Assembly: GCF_040567655.1 (NCBI RefSeq) | Contig: NZ_JBEXAC010000002.1 | Location: 930,001 to 994,000 of the forward strand | DNA from: Chitinophaga sp. H8 | GTDB taxonomy: Bacteria > Bacteroidota > Bacteroidia > Chitinophagales > Chitinophagaceae | DNA: 64,000 nucleotides | Direction of reading: 5' to 3' | Shown: positions 10,176 through 20,138 of the stretch, one piece after another | Layout of the letters: each line of letters opens with the position of its first letter | How positions within the stretch are numbered: position 1 is the stretch's first letter | The notes under the pieces: model-generated | What the model was told of the DNA's origin: nothing | Database searches by the model: none | What the model saw: only the letters and a program-made list of their open reading frames with translations | Made by a program: the position numbers and the translations under genes

Positions 10176-10443
10176 TTCAATGATAGTTATATGCTAATGA
10201 TCTGTTGCCTGTGTGGTAATTTTGCCCCGCAGGATGTTTTTGTTAAACCCATTTCATAGCCTTTTATGCACTATTCATACTCTATCTATGCTTTAACTAT
10301 GCTTTAACCATGCTTTAACCATGCTTCAAGCATAGGGTGACTCGTCCTAAAATAGGTTTGGAACGCTTTAACTATGCCTTTACTATAGCTTAGCCATGCT
10401 TTAACCATACTTCAAGGTAGACTTAACCCTCCTTCGCTGCATT
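10148..10443. repeat. Dispersed intergenic element, copy A (MITE-like, with internal 11-bp array)
   Basis: Positions 10148-10336 match 40474-40662 with no gap and about six mismatches counted by eye. The ends are inverted: AATGCAGCGGAAGG at 10162-10175 and CCTTCGCTGCATT at 10431-10443. Inside are tandem units of the form TATGCTTTAAC (about 10287-10330) followed by a degenerate second cluster (10366-10415). There is no open reading frame of note. The stretch 9833-10465 otherwise holds only the tamB upstream region (operator-like repeat at 9863) and no gene. A non-autonomous mobile element fits best; a structured RNA is an alternative. Confidence 0.75.
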
Positions 10444-10465
10444 CTGCTCGTGGCTCGCAGCTCTT

Positions 10466-11104
10466 TTATCGTCCGGCCTGGTTTTGCAGATTAAACCGGC
10501 GGATATAATACTCTAATTGGTCTTTCCTGGCTTTATCAGCATTAAACTCCGCCAGTAATTCGGGGTCTTGTGGCAGAATGTATTTCTTCAGGTTGTAGGG
10601 GGTGAGTTCATATACCTCTCCTGAAACAATGTTGATCACTTTTTTTTGATTGCTGGCCGTTGTGGTATTATTGATGGTCATAGTGGCAGGGTCAATGGCA
10701 CTACGTGCCGGTGCCAGTACCGGAATTTCATACAGGCAGTAATATCCGGTGATCAGCAGTTTGTTAAGGCCATTGTCTTTTACATAAATATCCTTTCCGT
10801 CAGAGAACCCCCAGTACGATTTTGGCTTTTGTTCCTGACCGGTAGCATTTATTACTTTAAGGGTGGAGCGTTTAGCCTGCAGAGATAGCTGTGCAAGGGT
10901 GCTCCGGGTTTTAGTCACCAGTTCCCCGTACTCTGACGGGCTGTTGGTTTGAAATTCCCGGAAGGAGCGGTAAATGCCTTTTTTATACTCCCGGACATTG
11001 GGTGTAAGCTGCTGCGTGGGCCGCAGGGCAATGGTGTCTTGCCCATTGGCCATTTGCAGCAGCGTTATTAAATAAAGAAACGGAAGGAGTAGTTTTAACC
11101 GCAT
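10466..11104 (-). CDS. Hypothetical secreted protein
   Basis: 212 residues, family not recognised. An N-terminal signal peptide is visible (MRLKLLLPFLYLITLLQMANG, cleavage near residue 21), with no lipobox Cys, so it is probably periplasmic or outer-membrane associated. The middle shows SYWGFSDGKDIYVKDNG followed by YCLYEIPVLAPARSA, a pattern often seen in small Bacteroidota secreted proteins of unknown role. The C-terminus is polar and probably helical (ELLAEFNADKARKDQLEYYIRR). It lies alone between the repeat regions 9833-10465 and 11105-11542; its stop is about 20 bases from the right end of repeat element A. Confidence 0.7.
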   Translation of the reverse strand: MRLKLLLPFLYLITLLQMANGQDTIALRPTQQLTPNVREYKKGIYRSFREFQTNSPSEYGELVTKTRSTLAQLSLQAKRSTLKVINATGQEQKPKSYWGFSDGKDIYVKDNGLNKLLITGYYCLYEIPVLAPARSAIDPATMTINNTTTASNQKKVINIVSGEVYELTPYNLKKYILPQDPELLAEFNADKARKDQLEYYIRRFNLQNQAGR

Positions 11105-11361
11105 AACCAGACAAAAATAGGGGCCGGGGCTTACCGGTACAGAGGTAATAGCTGAATGGGGTATTTAATTCTACTGATACAGCATTTGTATCGCTTAATA
11201 ATTAAAATGCCTGACAACGCATGCTATGTAAACCAGAGGATGGATAAACGAGATGCACCAATCCCCATCTCAAACCTATAAGGGCGGAATAACGGCCGGC
11301 TTATGATAAGAAGAGAATATGCATAACATATATGGGTGCATCTGTAAGGAGATCTGATAAA

Positions 11362-11387
11362 AACAAAAGGCCGGGTAAAAACCCGGC
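11362..11387 (-). terminator. Rho-independent terminator of gltB-gltD
   Basis: On the minus strand GCCGGGT-TTTT-ACCCGGC forms a perfect 7-bp stem (arms 11381-11387 and 11370-11376) followed by a T-rich tract (CTTTTGTTTTTATC). It sits about 155 bases after the gltD stop and points the right way. Confidence 0.75.
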
Positions 11388-11440
11388 CCGGCTGAAGGTT
11401 ACAACAAAATCTAAACCTGCTTATGAGAGAGATGAACTAA

Positions 11441-11539
11441 AGCTATCAGCTGTTTGGCTTTTAGCTATTAGTAATAACGTATTATGTTTTAATCTTCGCT
11501 TTGATCAGCTATCAGCTAATGGCTAAAAGCTAACCGCTC
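11441..11539. repeat. AGCTATTAGC-family repeat cluster after gltD
   Basis: Contains the direct repeat AGCTATCAGCT (11441-11451 and 11508-11518) and an imperfect inverted pair: GGCTTTTAGCTATTAG (11456-11471) against CTAATGGCTAAAAGCTA (11516-11532). On the gltD strand the first repeat begins within about 6 bases of the stop codon (TAAAAAGAGCGGTTAGC). Confidence 0.75.
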
Positions 11540-11542
11540 TTT

Positions 11543-13018
11543 TTACAGAGCCATTGCCTGCAGGGAGTGGTCTTTACTTTCCAGTTGGGAAGTTCCCATC
11601 AGGAATTCATCCACTTTGCGGGCACATTCACGGCCTTCGCTGATAGCCCAAACCACGAGGGATTGGCCACGACGCATATCGCCCGCAGCAAATACCTTTG
11701 GAATAGAGGTTTGATAGGCTTTTTCACTGGCTTTTACATTTCCACGCTCATCTCTTTCCACATCCAGTTCTTCCAGCATACCGGCATGTTGCGGGTGTAC
11801 AAAACCCATAGCAAGCAATACCAGTTCGCAAGGAACGTCTCTTTCTGATCCGGCCACCTCAGTAAAGCGGGCGGGTTTGCCATCTGCACCTAAAGACCAT
11901 TGCAGGTCTACCAGGCGTAATGCTTTTAAGTTGCCCTTGCCATCACCGATAAACTCTTTGGTGGCAATAGCCCACTGACGGGCTGCACCTTCTTCATGAG
12001 AAGAGGATGTTTTCAATACCATCGGGTAAGTAGGCCATGGCATATAAGGAGTACGTTCTCCCGGAGGTTTGGGTAATAACTCCAGTTGCGTAATGCTTTG
12101 CGCACCATGCCTGTTTGAAGTACCTACACAATCTGATCCGGTATCACCACCACCAATTACAATTACATTTTTACCGGTTGCCATAATATCTTCCCCGTCT
12201 ACATTTCTGCTGGCCACCCGTTTGTTTTGCTGTTTCAGGAAATCCATAGCATAATGTACCCCTTTCAGTTCCCTGCCGGGGATGGTCAGATCGCGGGGAA
12301 TGGTAGCACCACCAGCCAATACAATAGCATTGTATTCGCGGAGGAGGTCATTTACCAGGATGTTCACCCCTACATTGGCGTTGCATTGGAATACAATTCC
12401 TTCTTCTTCCAGCAATTTGATCCGGCGGTCTATCACCCATTTTTCCAGTTTAAAGTCGGGGATACCATAGCGGAGTAATCCACCGGGCGCATCATCCCTT
12501 TCAAACACGGTAACCTGGTGACCAGCATAGTTGAGCTGAGCAGCCGCTGCCAGTCCGGCGGGGCCGGAACCAATCACGGCTACCTTTTTACCGGTGCGCA
12601 TGCGTGGTGCTTTGGCTTGTACCAGGCCTTTATCAAAGGCGATTTCTATGATATGACGTTCTATTTCTTCAATAGCTACCGGCGGTTGATTGATACCAAG
12701 TACACAGGCACTTTCGCAGGGAGCAGGGCATATACGGCCGGTAAATTCCGGAAAGTTATTGGTAGCTGTCAGGATATCATATGCTTCCTGCCAGTCTTTG
12801 CGGTAAACGGCATCATTAAACTCCGGTATAACATTGCCCAGCGGGCATCCGCTATGACAGAAAGGTACACCACAGTTCATGCAGCGGGCCGCCTGCTGGT
12901 TCAGCTTTGGTTCTTCAAAGCGTGCTACGAATTCGTTATAATGCCTGGTTCTCTCCCGGGGGTCTGCCTTGCCGGGTAGTTCTCTTGTAAATTCCAGGAA
13001 TCCTGTTGGTTTGCCCAT
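11543..13018 (-). CDS. gltD: Glutamate synthase small subunit
   Basis: 491 residues. The beta subunit of NADPH glutamate synthase, which delivers electrons from NADPH through FAD and Fe-S clusters to GltB. Seen: two N-terminal cysteine clusters ([17 protein letters not shown] near residue 43 and [12 protein letters not shown] near residue 97), the FAD-binding [17 protein letters not shown] near residue 147, and the NADPH-binding [17 protein letters not shown] near residue 287. The C-terminal motif [18 protein letters not shown] completes the FAD site. It follows gltB after 101 bases on the same strand, so the two form an operon ending at the terminator at 11362. Confidence 0.95.
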   Translation of the reverse strand: MGKPTGFLEFTRELPGKADPRERTRHYNEFVARFEEPKLNQQAARCMNCGVPFCHSGCPLGNVIPEFNDAVYRKDWQEAYDILTATNNFPEFTGRICPAPCESACVLGINQPPVAIEEIERHIIEIAFDKGLVQAKAPRMRTGKKVAVIGSGPAGLAAAAQLNYAGHQVTVFERDDAPGGLLRYGIPDFKLEKWVIDRRIKLLEEEGIVFQCNANVGVNILVNDLLREYNAIVLAGGATIPRDLTIPGRELKGVHYAMDFLKQQNKRVASRNVDGEDIMATGKNVIVIGGGDTGSDCVGTSNRHGAQSITQLELLPKPPGERTPYMPWPTYPMVLKTSSSHEEGAARQWAIATKEFIGDGKGNLKALRLVDLQWSLGADGKPARFTEVAGSERDVPCELVLLAMGFVHPQHAGMLEELDVERDERGNVKASEKAYQTSIPKVFAAGDMRRGQSLVVWAISEGRECARKVDEFLMGTSQLESKDHSLQAMAL

Positions 13019-13033
13019 ATTTGCCTCCCCTAG

Positions 13034-13050
13034 CCCCTCGTACAGAGGGG
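13034..13050. repeat. Short G+C-rich hairpin between gltB and gltD
   Basis: CCCCTC-GTACA-GAGGGG, a perfect 6-bp stem, within a CCTCCCCTAGCCCCTC...GAGGGG segment that looks like the short dispersed repeats common between genes in bacteria. There is no T-run, so it is probably not a terminator. It may tune gltD relative to gltB. Confidence 0.5.
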
Positions 13051-13119
13051 GAACTTTAAAATTTAATACTTAATTGTTTACACCTGACCCACAGGTCAGT
13101 ACACGTTTGCCTTTGCTTA

Positions 13120-16100
13120 TTAAGCACCTTCCCCTTTAGAGAGTGTAGGCGTAAGCGCTCTCTTCAGTACAGCCTTGTATTCTTTAGGGAATACTTTCAC
13201 AAAATGGCGTAACTGATTTTCCCAGTCTTTCAATATGAATTTCGCTACAGGACTATTGGTGTAAGCGTGGTGTTTGGTAATCAGGTCATGCAGGCCGGTG
13301 ATATCTTCCGGAGCCAAAGGATCCAGGTCAATCATGTCTTTATTGCACAAGCCTGCAAATACACCATTTACATCATATACATAAGCAATACCGCCGCTCA
13401 TACCTGCGCCGAAGTTGCGACCGGTTTCACCCAGGATCACTACTTTACCGCCGGTCATATATTCGCATCCGTGATCGCCTACTCCTTCTACTACTACGGT
13501 AGCACCGGAGTTACGTACGCAGAAGCGTTCGCCAGCTTTACCTCTTATATATGCTTCCCCGGAAGTAGCACCGTAGAAGCATACGTTGCCGGCAATGATG
13601 TTTTCTTCTGCTTTAAAACCTGCTTCCAGTGAAGGATACAGCATTAACTTAGCACCAGACAAACCTTTACCGAAGTAGTCATTTGCTTCTCCTTCCAGTT
13701 CCAGGGTAATACCTTTGGTATTAAATGCCCCGAAGCTCTGTCCGGCAGATCCGATGAATTTATAGTGGATGGTATCTTCCGGTAAGCCTTCGCTCTTATA
13801 ACGTTTGGATATTTCGTTGGAGAGGATGGTACCGATAGTACGATCAATATTTCTTACCGGGAATTGTTTGTATACCCTTGCTTTCTTTTCCAGTGCAGGC
13901 TGTGCCGCTTTCAGCAGTTGCCAGTCGAGCACTTCACTGATACCGTGGTCCTGTTCTTCCTGTTTGTACAAGCCGGTATCTTCAGCAGCCGGTTCGCGGA
14001 AAAGGATGGGGGACAGATCCAGGTGTTTGGTTTTCCAGTGCGTAACCCCTTCGCGCAATTGCAGGCAGTCTACCTGTCCTACCATTTCGTTGATAGTACG
14101 GAAGCCCAGTTCTGCCATGATTTCACGGAGTTCTTCTACCAGATAGGTAAACAGGTTTACTACGTGTTGCGGATCGCCGGTAAAGCGTTTGCGCAGATCC
14201 GGATCTTGTGTAGCCACCCCTACAGGGCAGGTATTCACATGACATTTCCGCATCATGATACAGCCTTCCACGATGAGCGCAGCGGTAGCCACGCCCCATT
14301 CCTCAGCCCCCAGCAAAGTAGCAATAGCGATGTCACGGCCTGTTTTCAGCTGGCCATCTGTTTGTACCACTACCCTGCTGCGCAGTTTGTTCTTTACCAG
14401 TGTCTGATGGGTTTCTGCCAGGCCCAGCTCCCAGGGGAGGCCGGCATGTTTGATAGAACTTACCGGAGAAGCACCGGTACCACCATCATGACCAGAAATC
14501 AATACCACGTCGGCATGTGCTTTAGCCACACCCGCAGCGATGGTACCCACCCCGGCTTTAGATACCAGTTTTACACTGATACGGGCAGCGCGGTTAGCGT
14601 TTTTAAGGTCAAATATTAACTGAGCCAGATCTTCAATAGAGTAAATATCGTGGTGAGGTGGCGGAGAAATCAACCCCACCCCAGGAGTAGAGTGCCTTAC
14701 TTTAGCAATCCAGTCGTCCACTTTATGACCAGGCAGCTGTCCACCTTCACCGGGCTTGGCACCTTGCGCCATTTTGATCTGCAGTTCATCCGCGTTGGTA
14801 AGATAGTAGCTGGTAACCCCAAAGCGGGCACTGGCTACCTGCTTGATAGCAGAGCGCATAGAGTCGCCGTTGGGCAGTTGCTCATAACGCAGTTCATCTT
14901 CCCCACCCTCACCGGTATTACTTTTAGCACCTATGCGGTTCATGGCAATAGCCAGAGTGGAGTGCGCCTCGTGTGAAATGGAGCCAAAGCTCATCGCACC
15001 GGTAGCAAAGCGTTTGAAGATGCTGGTAGCGGATTCTACCTGATCCAGCGGAATAGCGGCATGCTTACGTTTGAAGGAAAACAGGCTGCGGAGCGTACAA
15101 GCTCTTTCGCTTTGATCATTTACAGCTTTAGAATATTTCTTGAAGGTGCTGTAATCGCCCATACGGGTAGCATATTGCAGCAGGTGAATGGTTTGCGGAT
15201 TAAAGAGGTGAAACTCTCCTTTCCTTTTCCATTGGTACACCCCACCTTCAGTTAAACGTTGAACGGGCGTTTCCTTGCGGCCGTACCCCATCCAGTGTTT
15301 AGCCAATGTTTCGCGGGCAATTTCATCCAGGCCAAGACCTTGCAGGCGGGAAACCGCACCGGCAAAGTATTTGTCTACCACCTGGTTGTTGATACCCAGT
15401 ATTTCAAATATTTGTGCACCCTGATAAGATTGCAGGGTGGAGATACCCATTTTAGAGAACACTTTCAGCAAGCCTTCGCAGATAGCTTTGATGTAGTTCT
15501 TCTTTAATTTATCTACATCATAATCCGTATCCAGTTTGCCATTCAGCTTCATGTCGCGGATAGTGCTCAGTGCCAGATAAGGGTTGATGGCAGTAGCACC
15601 AAATCCCAGGAGACAGGCAAAGTGATGTACTTCCCATACGTCGCCAGCTTCAACGATCAGTCCTACCTGGCCACGGTATCCTTTACGGATCAGGTGGTGG
15701 TGTACAGCGGAAGCAGCCAGCAGAGAAGGAATAGCCGCGTGTTCAGAATCAATCGCCCTGTCGGAGAGGATGATCACTTCAAATCCGTCTTCCACGGCAT
15801 CAATAGCATAGCGGCATAAGCGAGCGAGGCCTTTTTCGAGAGAGCCGGGTTTACCGTCTGCCTTGAAATAGGTGTGTAATGTTTTGGCCTGGAAGATGCC
15901 GGTATCTATACTGCGTATTTTTTCCAGCTCATAATTATTGAGGATGGGATGACGCAGGGCCAAACCATGGCAGTGCAGGGGATATTCTTCCAGCAGGTTA
16001 CCATTATTACCAACGAAAGTGGCCAGTGACATCACCAGTCTTTCGCGGATAGGATCGATGGGAGGGTTGGTTACCTGGGCAAACAACTGTTTGAAGTAGC

Positions 16101-17655
16101 TGCTCAGGTGTTGCGGCTGGTCGCTCAGTATTGCCAGGGGCACATCTGTACCCATGGAACCGATGGGTTCTTTACCATCCAGCGCCATTGGGGCGATGAT
16201 GGTATCCAGGTCTTCCGTGCTGTAGCCAAAAGCCCGCTGGTATTTAAAGATCTGCTCATGCTCCAGGTGGGTAAAAGTAACCCTTGGTTCAGGCAGTTCT
16301 TCCAGGCGGATCTTATATTTATTTAACCATTCACCATAAGGTTGCTGGTTGCAGATCCCTTGTTTCAGTTCTTCGTCTGCAATGATGCGTCCCTGCTCCA
16401 TGTCTACGATAAACATTTTGCCGGGTTGCAGGCGTCCTTTTTCTTTAACGTTTTTAGGATCGATGGGTAATACACCCGCTTCGGAAGCCATGATTACACG
16501 ATCGTCTTTGGTTACAACAAAGCGGCTGGGCCTCAGACCGTTACGATCCAGGGTAGCCCCGATGATCTTACCATCCGTAAAAGAAATAGAAGCAGGACCA
16601 TCCCATGGTTCCATCATAGAGGCATGGAATTCATAGAAGGCTTTTTTGGCCGGGTCCATATCTTCATTGCCATCCCATGCTTCGGGGATGAGCATCATCA
16701 TTACATGTGGTAAAGAGCGGCCGGTGAGGGTAAGCAGTTCTATTACATTGTCCAGGCTGGCGGAGTCAGACTGCCCTTCTTCCACGATGGGAAGGAGCAT
16801 TTCCATTTCCTCCGGCGAGAAATACTTGCTGACAAAGTCCCTTTCTCCGGCGCGGAGCCAGTTCAGGTTTCCTTTTAGCGTATTGATTTCCCCATTATGC
16901 GCGATATAGCGATACGGGTGGGCCAGGCGCCAGCTTGGAAATGTATTGGTTGCAAAACGGGAATGGATCAGCGCAAAGGCGGATACCATTTTTTCATCAC
17001 TGAGATCCGTATAATAATGTCTTACCTGATAAGTGGTAAGCTGACCTTTGTAAACAATGGTCTTATACGACAGGGATGCTATGTAGAATAATGCTTTTTC
17101 TTTTGGAATGGTATTGCGAACGGTTTTGGAGGTATAGTTACGCAATATAAACAGTTTCCTTTCAAAGGTTTCCGGATCGCTGATATGATGAGGGCAGGCA
17201 ATAAATACCTGCTCAATTTCCGGTTCTACAGACAGGGCGGTTTCACCGATGCCATCGGGACGTACCGGCACCTTACGGTAACCTAATATTTCCAGGCCCA
17301 GTTTTTCAGCACTACGCTGTAAAACCTCCCTGCACTCCTCGCGCCAGCGGGGTTCTTTCGGAAAAAACACCATACCTACGCCGTATTTACCAAATTCTGG
17401 CAGGCGGATTCCTATTTTCAAGCACTCATCGTATAAAAACTCATGGGGCATTTGAAAAAGAATACCAGCACCATCTCCGGTAGTACGCTCGCAGCCACAG
17501 GCTCCGCGGTGCTCCATATTTTCGAGCATAGTCAATGCATCCCGGATGATATGGTGCGATTTCCGCCCTTTAATATGGGCGGTGAAACCTGTTCCGCAGG
17601 CATCATGTTCAAATTCCGGGCGATATAGACCTTGCAATTGTCTCACTTCATCCAT
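13120..17655 (-). CDS. gltB: Glutamate synthase large subunit
   Basis: 1511 residues, normal for the bacterial alpha subunit. It makes two glutamates from 2-oxoglutarate and glutamine. The N-terminal glutaminase domain begins with HDACGTGF; Cys20 would be the catalytic Cys exposed after propeptide removal. Next come the central domain, the FMN/Fe-S synthase domain (~residues 830-1200, with [20 protein letters not shown] and [15 protein letters not shown] for the 3Fe-4S cluster), and the C-terminal beta-helix domain with GGxx repeats (~1240-1450). The last ~11 residues ([11 protein letters not shown]) look like translated short intergenic repeat rather than family sequence. First gene of the gltB-gltD operon. 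Confidence 0.95.
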   Translation of the reverse strand: MDEVRQLQGLYRPEFEHDACGTGFTAHIKGRKSHHIIRDALTMLENMEHRGACGCERTTGDGAGILFQMPHEFLYDECLKIGIRLPEFGKYGVGMVFFPKEPRWREECREVLQRSAEKLGLEILGYRKVPVRPDGIGETALSVEPEIEQVFIACPHHISDPETFERKLFILRNYTSKTVRNTIPKEKALFYIASLSYKTIVYKGQLTTYQVRHYYTDLSDEKMVSAFALIHSRFATNTFPSWRLAHPYRYIAHNGEINTLKGNLNWLRAGERDFVSKYFSPEEMEMLLPIVEEGQSDSASLDNVIELLTLTGRSLPHVMMMLIPEAWDGNEDMDPAKKAFYEFHASMMEPWDGPASISFTDGKIIGATLDRNGLRPSRFVVTKDDRVIMASEAGVLPIDPKNVKEKGRLQPGKMFIVDMEQGRIIADEELKQGICNQQPYGEWLNKYKIRLEELPEPRVTFTHLEHEQIFKYQRAFGYSTEDLDTIIAPMALDGKEPIGSMGTDVPLAILSDQPQHLSSYFKQLFAQVTNPPIDPIRERLVMSLATFVGNNGNLLEEYPLHCHGLALRHPILNNYELEKIRSIDTGIFQAKTLHTYFKADGKPGSLEKGLARLCRYAIDAVEDGFEVIILSDRAIDSEHAAIPSLLAASAVHHHLIRKGYRGQVGLIVEAGDVWEVHHFACLLGFGATAINPYLALSTIRDMKLNGKLDTDYDVDKLKKNYIKAICEGLLKVFSKMGISTLQSYQGAQIFEILGINNQVVDKYFAGAVSRLQGLGLDEIARETLAKHWMGYGRKETPVQRLTEGGVYQWKRKGEFHLFNPQTIHLLQYATRMGDYSTFKKYSKAVNDQSERACTLRSLFSFKRKHAAIPLDQVESATSIFKRFATGAMSFGSISHEAHSTLAIAMNRIGAKSNTGEGGEDELRYEQLPNGDSMRSAIKQVASARFGVTSYYLTNADELQIKMAQGAKPGEGGQLPGHKVDDWIAKVRHSTPGVGLISPPPHHDIYSIEDLAQLIFDLKNANRAARISVKLVSKAGVGTIAAGVAKAHADVVLISGHDGGTGASPVSSIKHAGLPWELGLAETHQTLVKNKLRSRVVVQTDGQLKTGRDIAIATLLGAEEWGVATAALIVEGCIMMRKCHVNTCPVGVATQDPDLRKRFTGDPQHVVNLFTYLVEELREIMAELGFRTINEMVGQVDCLQLREGVTHWKTKHLDLSPILFREPAAEDTGLYKQEEQDHGISEVLDWQLLKAAQPALEKKARVYKQFPVRNIDRTIGTILSNEISKRYKSEGLPEDTIHYKFIGSAGQSFGAFNTKGITLELEGEANDYFGKGLSGAKLMLYPSLEAGFKAEENIIAGNVCFYGATSGEAYIRGKAGERFCVRNSGATVVVEGVGDHGCEYMTGGKVVILGETGRNFGAGMSGGIAYVYDVNGVFAGLCNKDMIDLDPLAPEDITGLHDLITKHHAYTNSPVAKFILKDWENQLRHFVKVFPKEYKAVLKRALTPTLSKGEGA

Positions 17656-17742
17656 TTGGTTTAGATTTTATCTCTGTCACAACGCGTTCTGCAGATGACC
17701 TGCAGCAGGGCGATGTACACAATTTGTTAAACGGGAACGGTT

Positions 17743-17750
17743 TAAAGATA
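17743..17750 (-). promoter_or_regulatory. Possible -7 element for gltB
   Basis: Minus strand TATCTTTA matches the Bacteroidota -7 consensus TAnnTTTG at all but the last base, 88 bases upstream of the gltB start. No convincing -33 TTG was found at the usual distance. Confidence 0.35.
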
Positions 17751-17844
17751 CTAAAGGAATGCGGTATTTTTTATATAAAGTATGGTTAAACCCGTAAAAT
17801 TTAGAAAATTATAAAATTATGCCCTATTGCGTTAGATAGATAAA

Positions 17845-17965
17845 AAATTGCAGTGCCTGGTTGGAGCCCTCCGGGGACTCCCGGCAGGTAGGCGACAGAA
17901 ACCCTCCATGGAAAAATACCCGCCCATAAGAGGTAGGGTCGGTAGTAAATACCGTGTCTTATATA
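17845..17965 (+). other. G+C-rich, structured leader upstream of the MauE-like gene
   Basis: In the gene-free stretch 17656-18018 this segment stands out from the A+T-rich gltB promoter beside it. It is rich in short complementary blocks (GGAGCCC, CTCCGGGGACTCC, CCCTCC) and contains the hairpin CGGTA-GTAAA-TACCG (17940-17954). It matches none of the riboswitch consensus motifs I know (TPP, cobalamin, FMN, c-di-GMP-I, glycine). An open frame runs through it into the gene at 18019, but the amino acid sequence looks non-coding. Confidence 0.35.
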
Positions 17966-18018
17966 AACAGAAATCCTATTATAAAAGCTTAATAAACCGC
18001 CAGGTTGATTGCCACGCT

Positions 18019-18450
18019 ATGAAGACAAAAGCATTCATCACAGAAGTGATTGCAGCCTTGCTGATTTTACTGTTTGTATACACTGCGCTCTCTAAATTGA
18101 TTGATTATGAGGTGTTTAGGATGCAGTTGATGCAATCTCCCCTATTAAAAGCCTTTGCCTGGCTGATTAGCTGGGGGTTGCCTTTGACAGAAATAGTGGT
18201 AGTGAGCCTTTTACTGATGAAGAAAACACGGCTGCTGGGGCTCTTTTCCGCCCTTGCGCTAATGACCATGTTTACTACTTATATAATAATACTGCTGAGC
18301 TATAGCCGGGTGATTCCCTGTAGCTGCGGAGGAATATTAGCCGCATTGAGCTGGTCACAGCACCTGTTTGTCAACCTTTTTTTTGTACTGATCAGTATGG
18401 TGGGTATTCTGCTTTGTTCCCTGCCAGTTACTGAGAAGTCAGCAGTTTAA
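18019..18450 (+). CDS. MauE/DoxX-like redox-associated membrane protein
   Basis: 143 residues from the ATG at 18019; the upstream in-frame extension is low-complexity leader and was not used. Four transmembrane segments are visible (about residues 9-27, 46-63, 70-92, 110-135). The motif IPCSCGG before the last helix matches the cysteine pair typical of the MauE family, whose founding member is needed for disulfide formation during maturation of methylamine dehydrogenase. No methylamine dehydrogenase gene is present, so the substrate must be different. It is followed after 85 bases by a secreted protein with exactly two cysteines in its mature part, a natural candidate substrate (inference). 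Confidence 0.75.
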   Translation: MKTKAFITEVIAALLILLFVYTALSKLIDYEVFRMQLMQSPLLKAFAWLISWGLPLTEIVVVSLLLMKKTRLLGLFSALALMTMFTTYIIILLSYSRVIPCSCGGILAALSWSQHLFVNLFFVLISMVGILLCSLPVTEKSAV

Positions 18451-18535
18451 AGACTGCCATCACTTTACCCAGGGGACGCCGAAAACCTGTAGAAAAGAGT
18501 AGGTACAATTATTCATTATTTACTAATGCACACTT

Positions 18536-18880
18536 ATGAAAAGGATTAGCATCACAATGATGGCATTATTGCTGGGAGTCGTATCTGTTCTTTTTTCCAC
18601 CAAATCATTGGCCTGGAAAGCAAAAAGGCTTACCGAAACCACCTATTGGTACAAAGCAAGACCCAACACCTCTCCTTCCTCAGTAGTTGAAAGTAATTTT
18701 TATGCCACGCCGTTGTCAACCGTATCACCATGGTATAATTATTCTCCTCAAAGTGCAGGCGTATGTTCGGTACTTACGCATTTAGTTTGTGCTGCAGTAA
18801 TTACAGATCACGGTAGTGGATACCGGACAATGACTACGCAGGGAGGCGGACCAATACTTGCGTATGGTGGTTTTCAGTAA
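18536..18880 (+). CDS. Small secreted two-cysteine protein
   Basis: 114 residues. Signal peptide at residues 1-26 (MKRISITMMALLLGVVSVLF then STKSLA). The mature part of ~88 residues is rich in Tyr, Thr, Ser and Gly and contains two cysteines, Cys77 and Cys85 (GVCSVLTHLVCAA), eight residues apart, then a glycine-rich tail (TTQGGGPILAYGGFQ). This layout resembles the small exported proteins often annotated DUF6520 beside MauE-like genes in Bacteroidota; I recognise the layout rather than a certain family match. Between a MauE-like gene and a propeller-like gene on the same strand. Confidence 0.65.
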   Translation: MKRISITMMALLLGVVSVLFSTKSLAWKAKRLTETTYWYKARPNTSPSSVVESNFYATPLSTVSPWYNYSPQSAGVCSVLTHLVCAAVITDHGSGYRTMTTQGGGPILAYGGFQ

Positions 18881-18926
18881 GAAAAGGCCTTGTGTTAGTT
18901 GATATTCAGAACAAAAAAGAAGTAGC

Positions 18927-18955
18927 GCAGCCGGCTCTGATAAGGGGCTGGCTGC
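18927..18955 (+). other. Stable hairpin between the microprotein and propeller genes
   Basis: GCAGCCGGCTC (18927-18937), a 7-base loop, then GGGCTGGCTGC (18945-18955): an 11-bp stem with two G-U pairs. No T-run follows, so this is not a standard terminator. It may set different transcript levels for the gene before and the gene after. Confidence 0.55.
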
Positions 18956-19035
18956 TGTTAAAAACCGAGGCAGCCTTATTCAGCTAGCTCAGGTTTCGCT
19001 AATGGAAGCGCAGGTACTACAAATGCTACACTAAA

Positions 19036-20115
19036 ATGAAAGCCCTTTATAAAGCAGGATGGCAAATAGCCCTGACGATACTCGTTTCGGCATCCCTGGT
19101 AATATTATTATATATACGCGCACCCGGTATTAACCAGGAAAACAATGGATTTGACAGGGTGTGGAAGGAGCAGTTACTGAAAAAGGAAGTGATGACTGAT
19201 AATGTGGACAGTATTTTTTCTGTATGTGGTGCATCCAATACGGGATGGTATTTTTCAGGACCCCAAGCTGGTAACATTATTATTACGGATAAAAAGTTGG
19301 GCAACAAAAGGAGCCAGCACCTGCAGTTAGATTTTGTGCCGAAAAATAAATATTGCATTACCAGTATTGATTCTCCGCGGGTATACCTGTTCTTTGGGAA
19401 CGATCATGCAATAGCGGCAGGTAATATTAATGATAATAAAGTACAGACCCATACCTGGTTTGATAAGAACTTTTCAAGGGCGGTGGTTTTATCTCCCGCA
19501 TCAGTTTTACTGCGAGGGTTCCAGCTTACCAAACAGGTAGACCAGGTATTTTATAAAATAGGGATCGCTGATAGCAGCCGTCTTATGGGAGACAGCATTT
19601 TGCCAAAGTATGGGGATGCCGGCTTCAGTAATGATGGGATGTTGCACTATGATAAAGCCCAAGCCCTGTTGTGTTATGTTAGTTTCTACAGCAATGAGAT
19701 TGTTATGTTTGATACTACTTTCTCCAGTGTGCGGCATTACCGGACCATAGATTCTACCGCTAATAACAGTGGTGCAGTGCAGTCTGCTCAGGAAAAAGAC
19801 AACCTGTACCTGGTAACAGATAAAACGAGGCTGATTAACTTATATAATACGGTTGATAAAGGGATATTGTATAATCTTTCATTATTGAAGGCTGATAATG
19901 AACAGGTTGCGGATTTTTCCGCCAATGCGGTAGTGGACATGTATGAACTGAAAACGGGAGCATATAAGGGGAGTTTTTACATACCCAATGTGGATGGCGG
20001 AAGGGTAATGCAGTTTGGCATCTATAATAATCAGCTGGTGGGGGTTTATAAAAACAAGCTCGTATTATATACAATGGCAGCAGATAAAGGCATGGCAGTC
20101 CATGCATCCCGGTAA
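19036..20115 (+). CDS. Membrane-anchored propeller-like protein of unknown function
   Basis: 359 residues, family not recognised with certainty. One N-terminal membrane helix (about residues 9-27, ALTILVSASLVILLYI) without a lipobox, so probably an inner-membrane anchor with a periplasmic domain. The rest is beta-rich with repeated units such as GWYFSGPQAGNIIITDKKLG, PRVYLFFGNDHAIAAGNIN, HYDKAQALLCYVSFYSNEIV and FDTTFSSVRHYRTIDST, which reads like a six-bladed or kelch-like propeller. Third gene of the MauE-like/microprotein module; its stop is 23 bases from the stop of the convergent sigma factor gene. Confidence 0.6.
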   Translation: MKALYKAGWQIALTILVSASLVILLYIRAPGINQENNGFDRVWKEQLLKKEVMTDNVDSIFSVCGASNTGWYFSGPQAGNIIITDKKLGNKRSQHLQLDFVPKNKYCITSIDSPRVYLFFGNDHAIAAGNINDNKVQTHTWFDKNFSRAVVLSPASVLLRGFQLTKQVDQVFYKIGIADSSRLMGDSILPKYGDAGFSNDGMLHYDKAQALLCYVSFYSNEIVMFDTTFSSVRHYRTIDSTANNSGAVQSAQEKDNLYLVTDKTRLINLYNTVDKGILYNLSLLKADNEQVADFSANAVVDMYELKTGAYKGSFYIPNVDGGRVMQFGIYNNQLVGVYKNKLVLYTMAADKGMAVHASR

Positions 20116-20138
20116 ACCAGTAAGCGCCGGGTTTATTA

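Larger units (their letters stand above)
11105..11542. other. Intergenic stretch: gltD terminator and repeat sequences
   Basis: No gene seen. The part next to gltD holds the repeat cluster (11441-11539) and then the gltD terminator hairpin (11362-11387). The remainder, 11105-11350, should contain the promoter of the minus-strand hypothetical gene ending at 10466; I could not pick a convincing -7 element. Confidence 0.6.

Noticed and set aside
10266..10420. The TATGCTTTAAC array as a CRISPR or iteron-type origin.
   Set aside because: Units are only ~11 bp, directly adjacent with no unique spacers, and the same array occurs 30 kb away; not a CRISPR, and no replication gene is near.
13864..14619. 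A 251-codon open frame opposite gltB.
   Set aside because: Antisense to the highly conserved FMN/Fe-S part of gltB.
17845..17965. A cyclic di-GMP or other known riboswitch before the MauE-like gene.
   Set aside because: Parts recall the GGTAGGTAG end of a c-di-GMP-I aptamer, but the GGACGCAAAGCC core is missing.
17848..18018. A 57-residue N-terminal extension of the MauE-like protein.
   Set aside because: The extension lies in the structured leader, has no membrane or signal character, and a good ATG at 18019 begins directly at the first helix.
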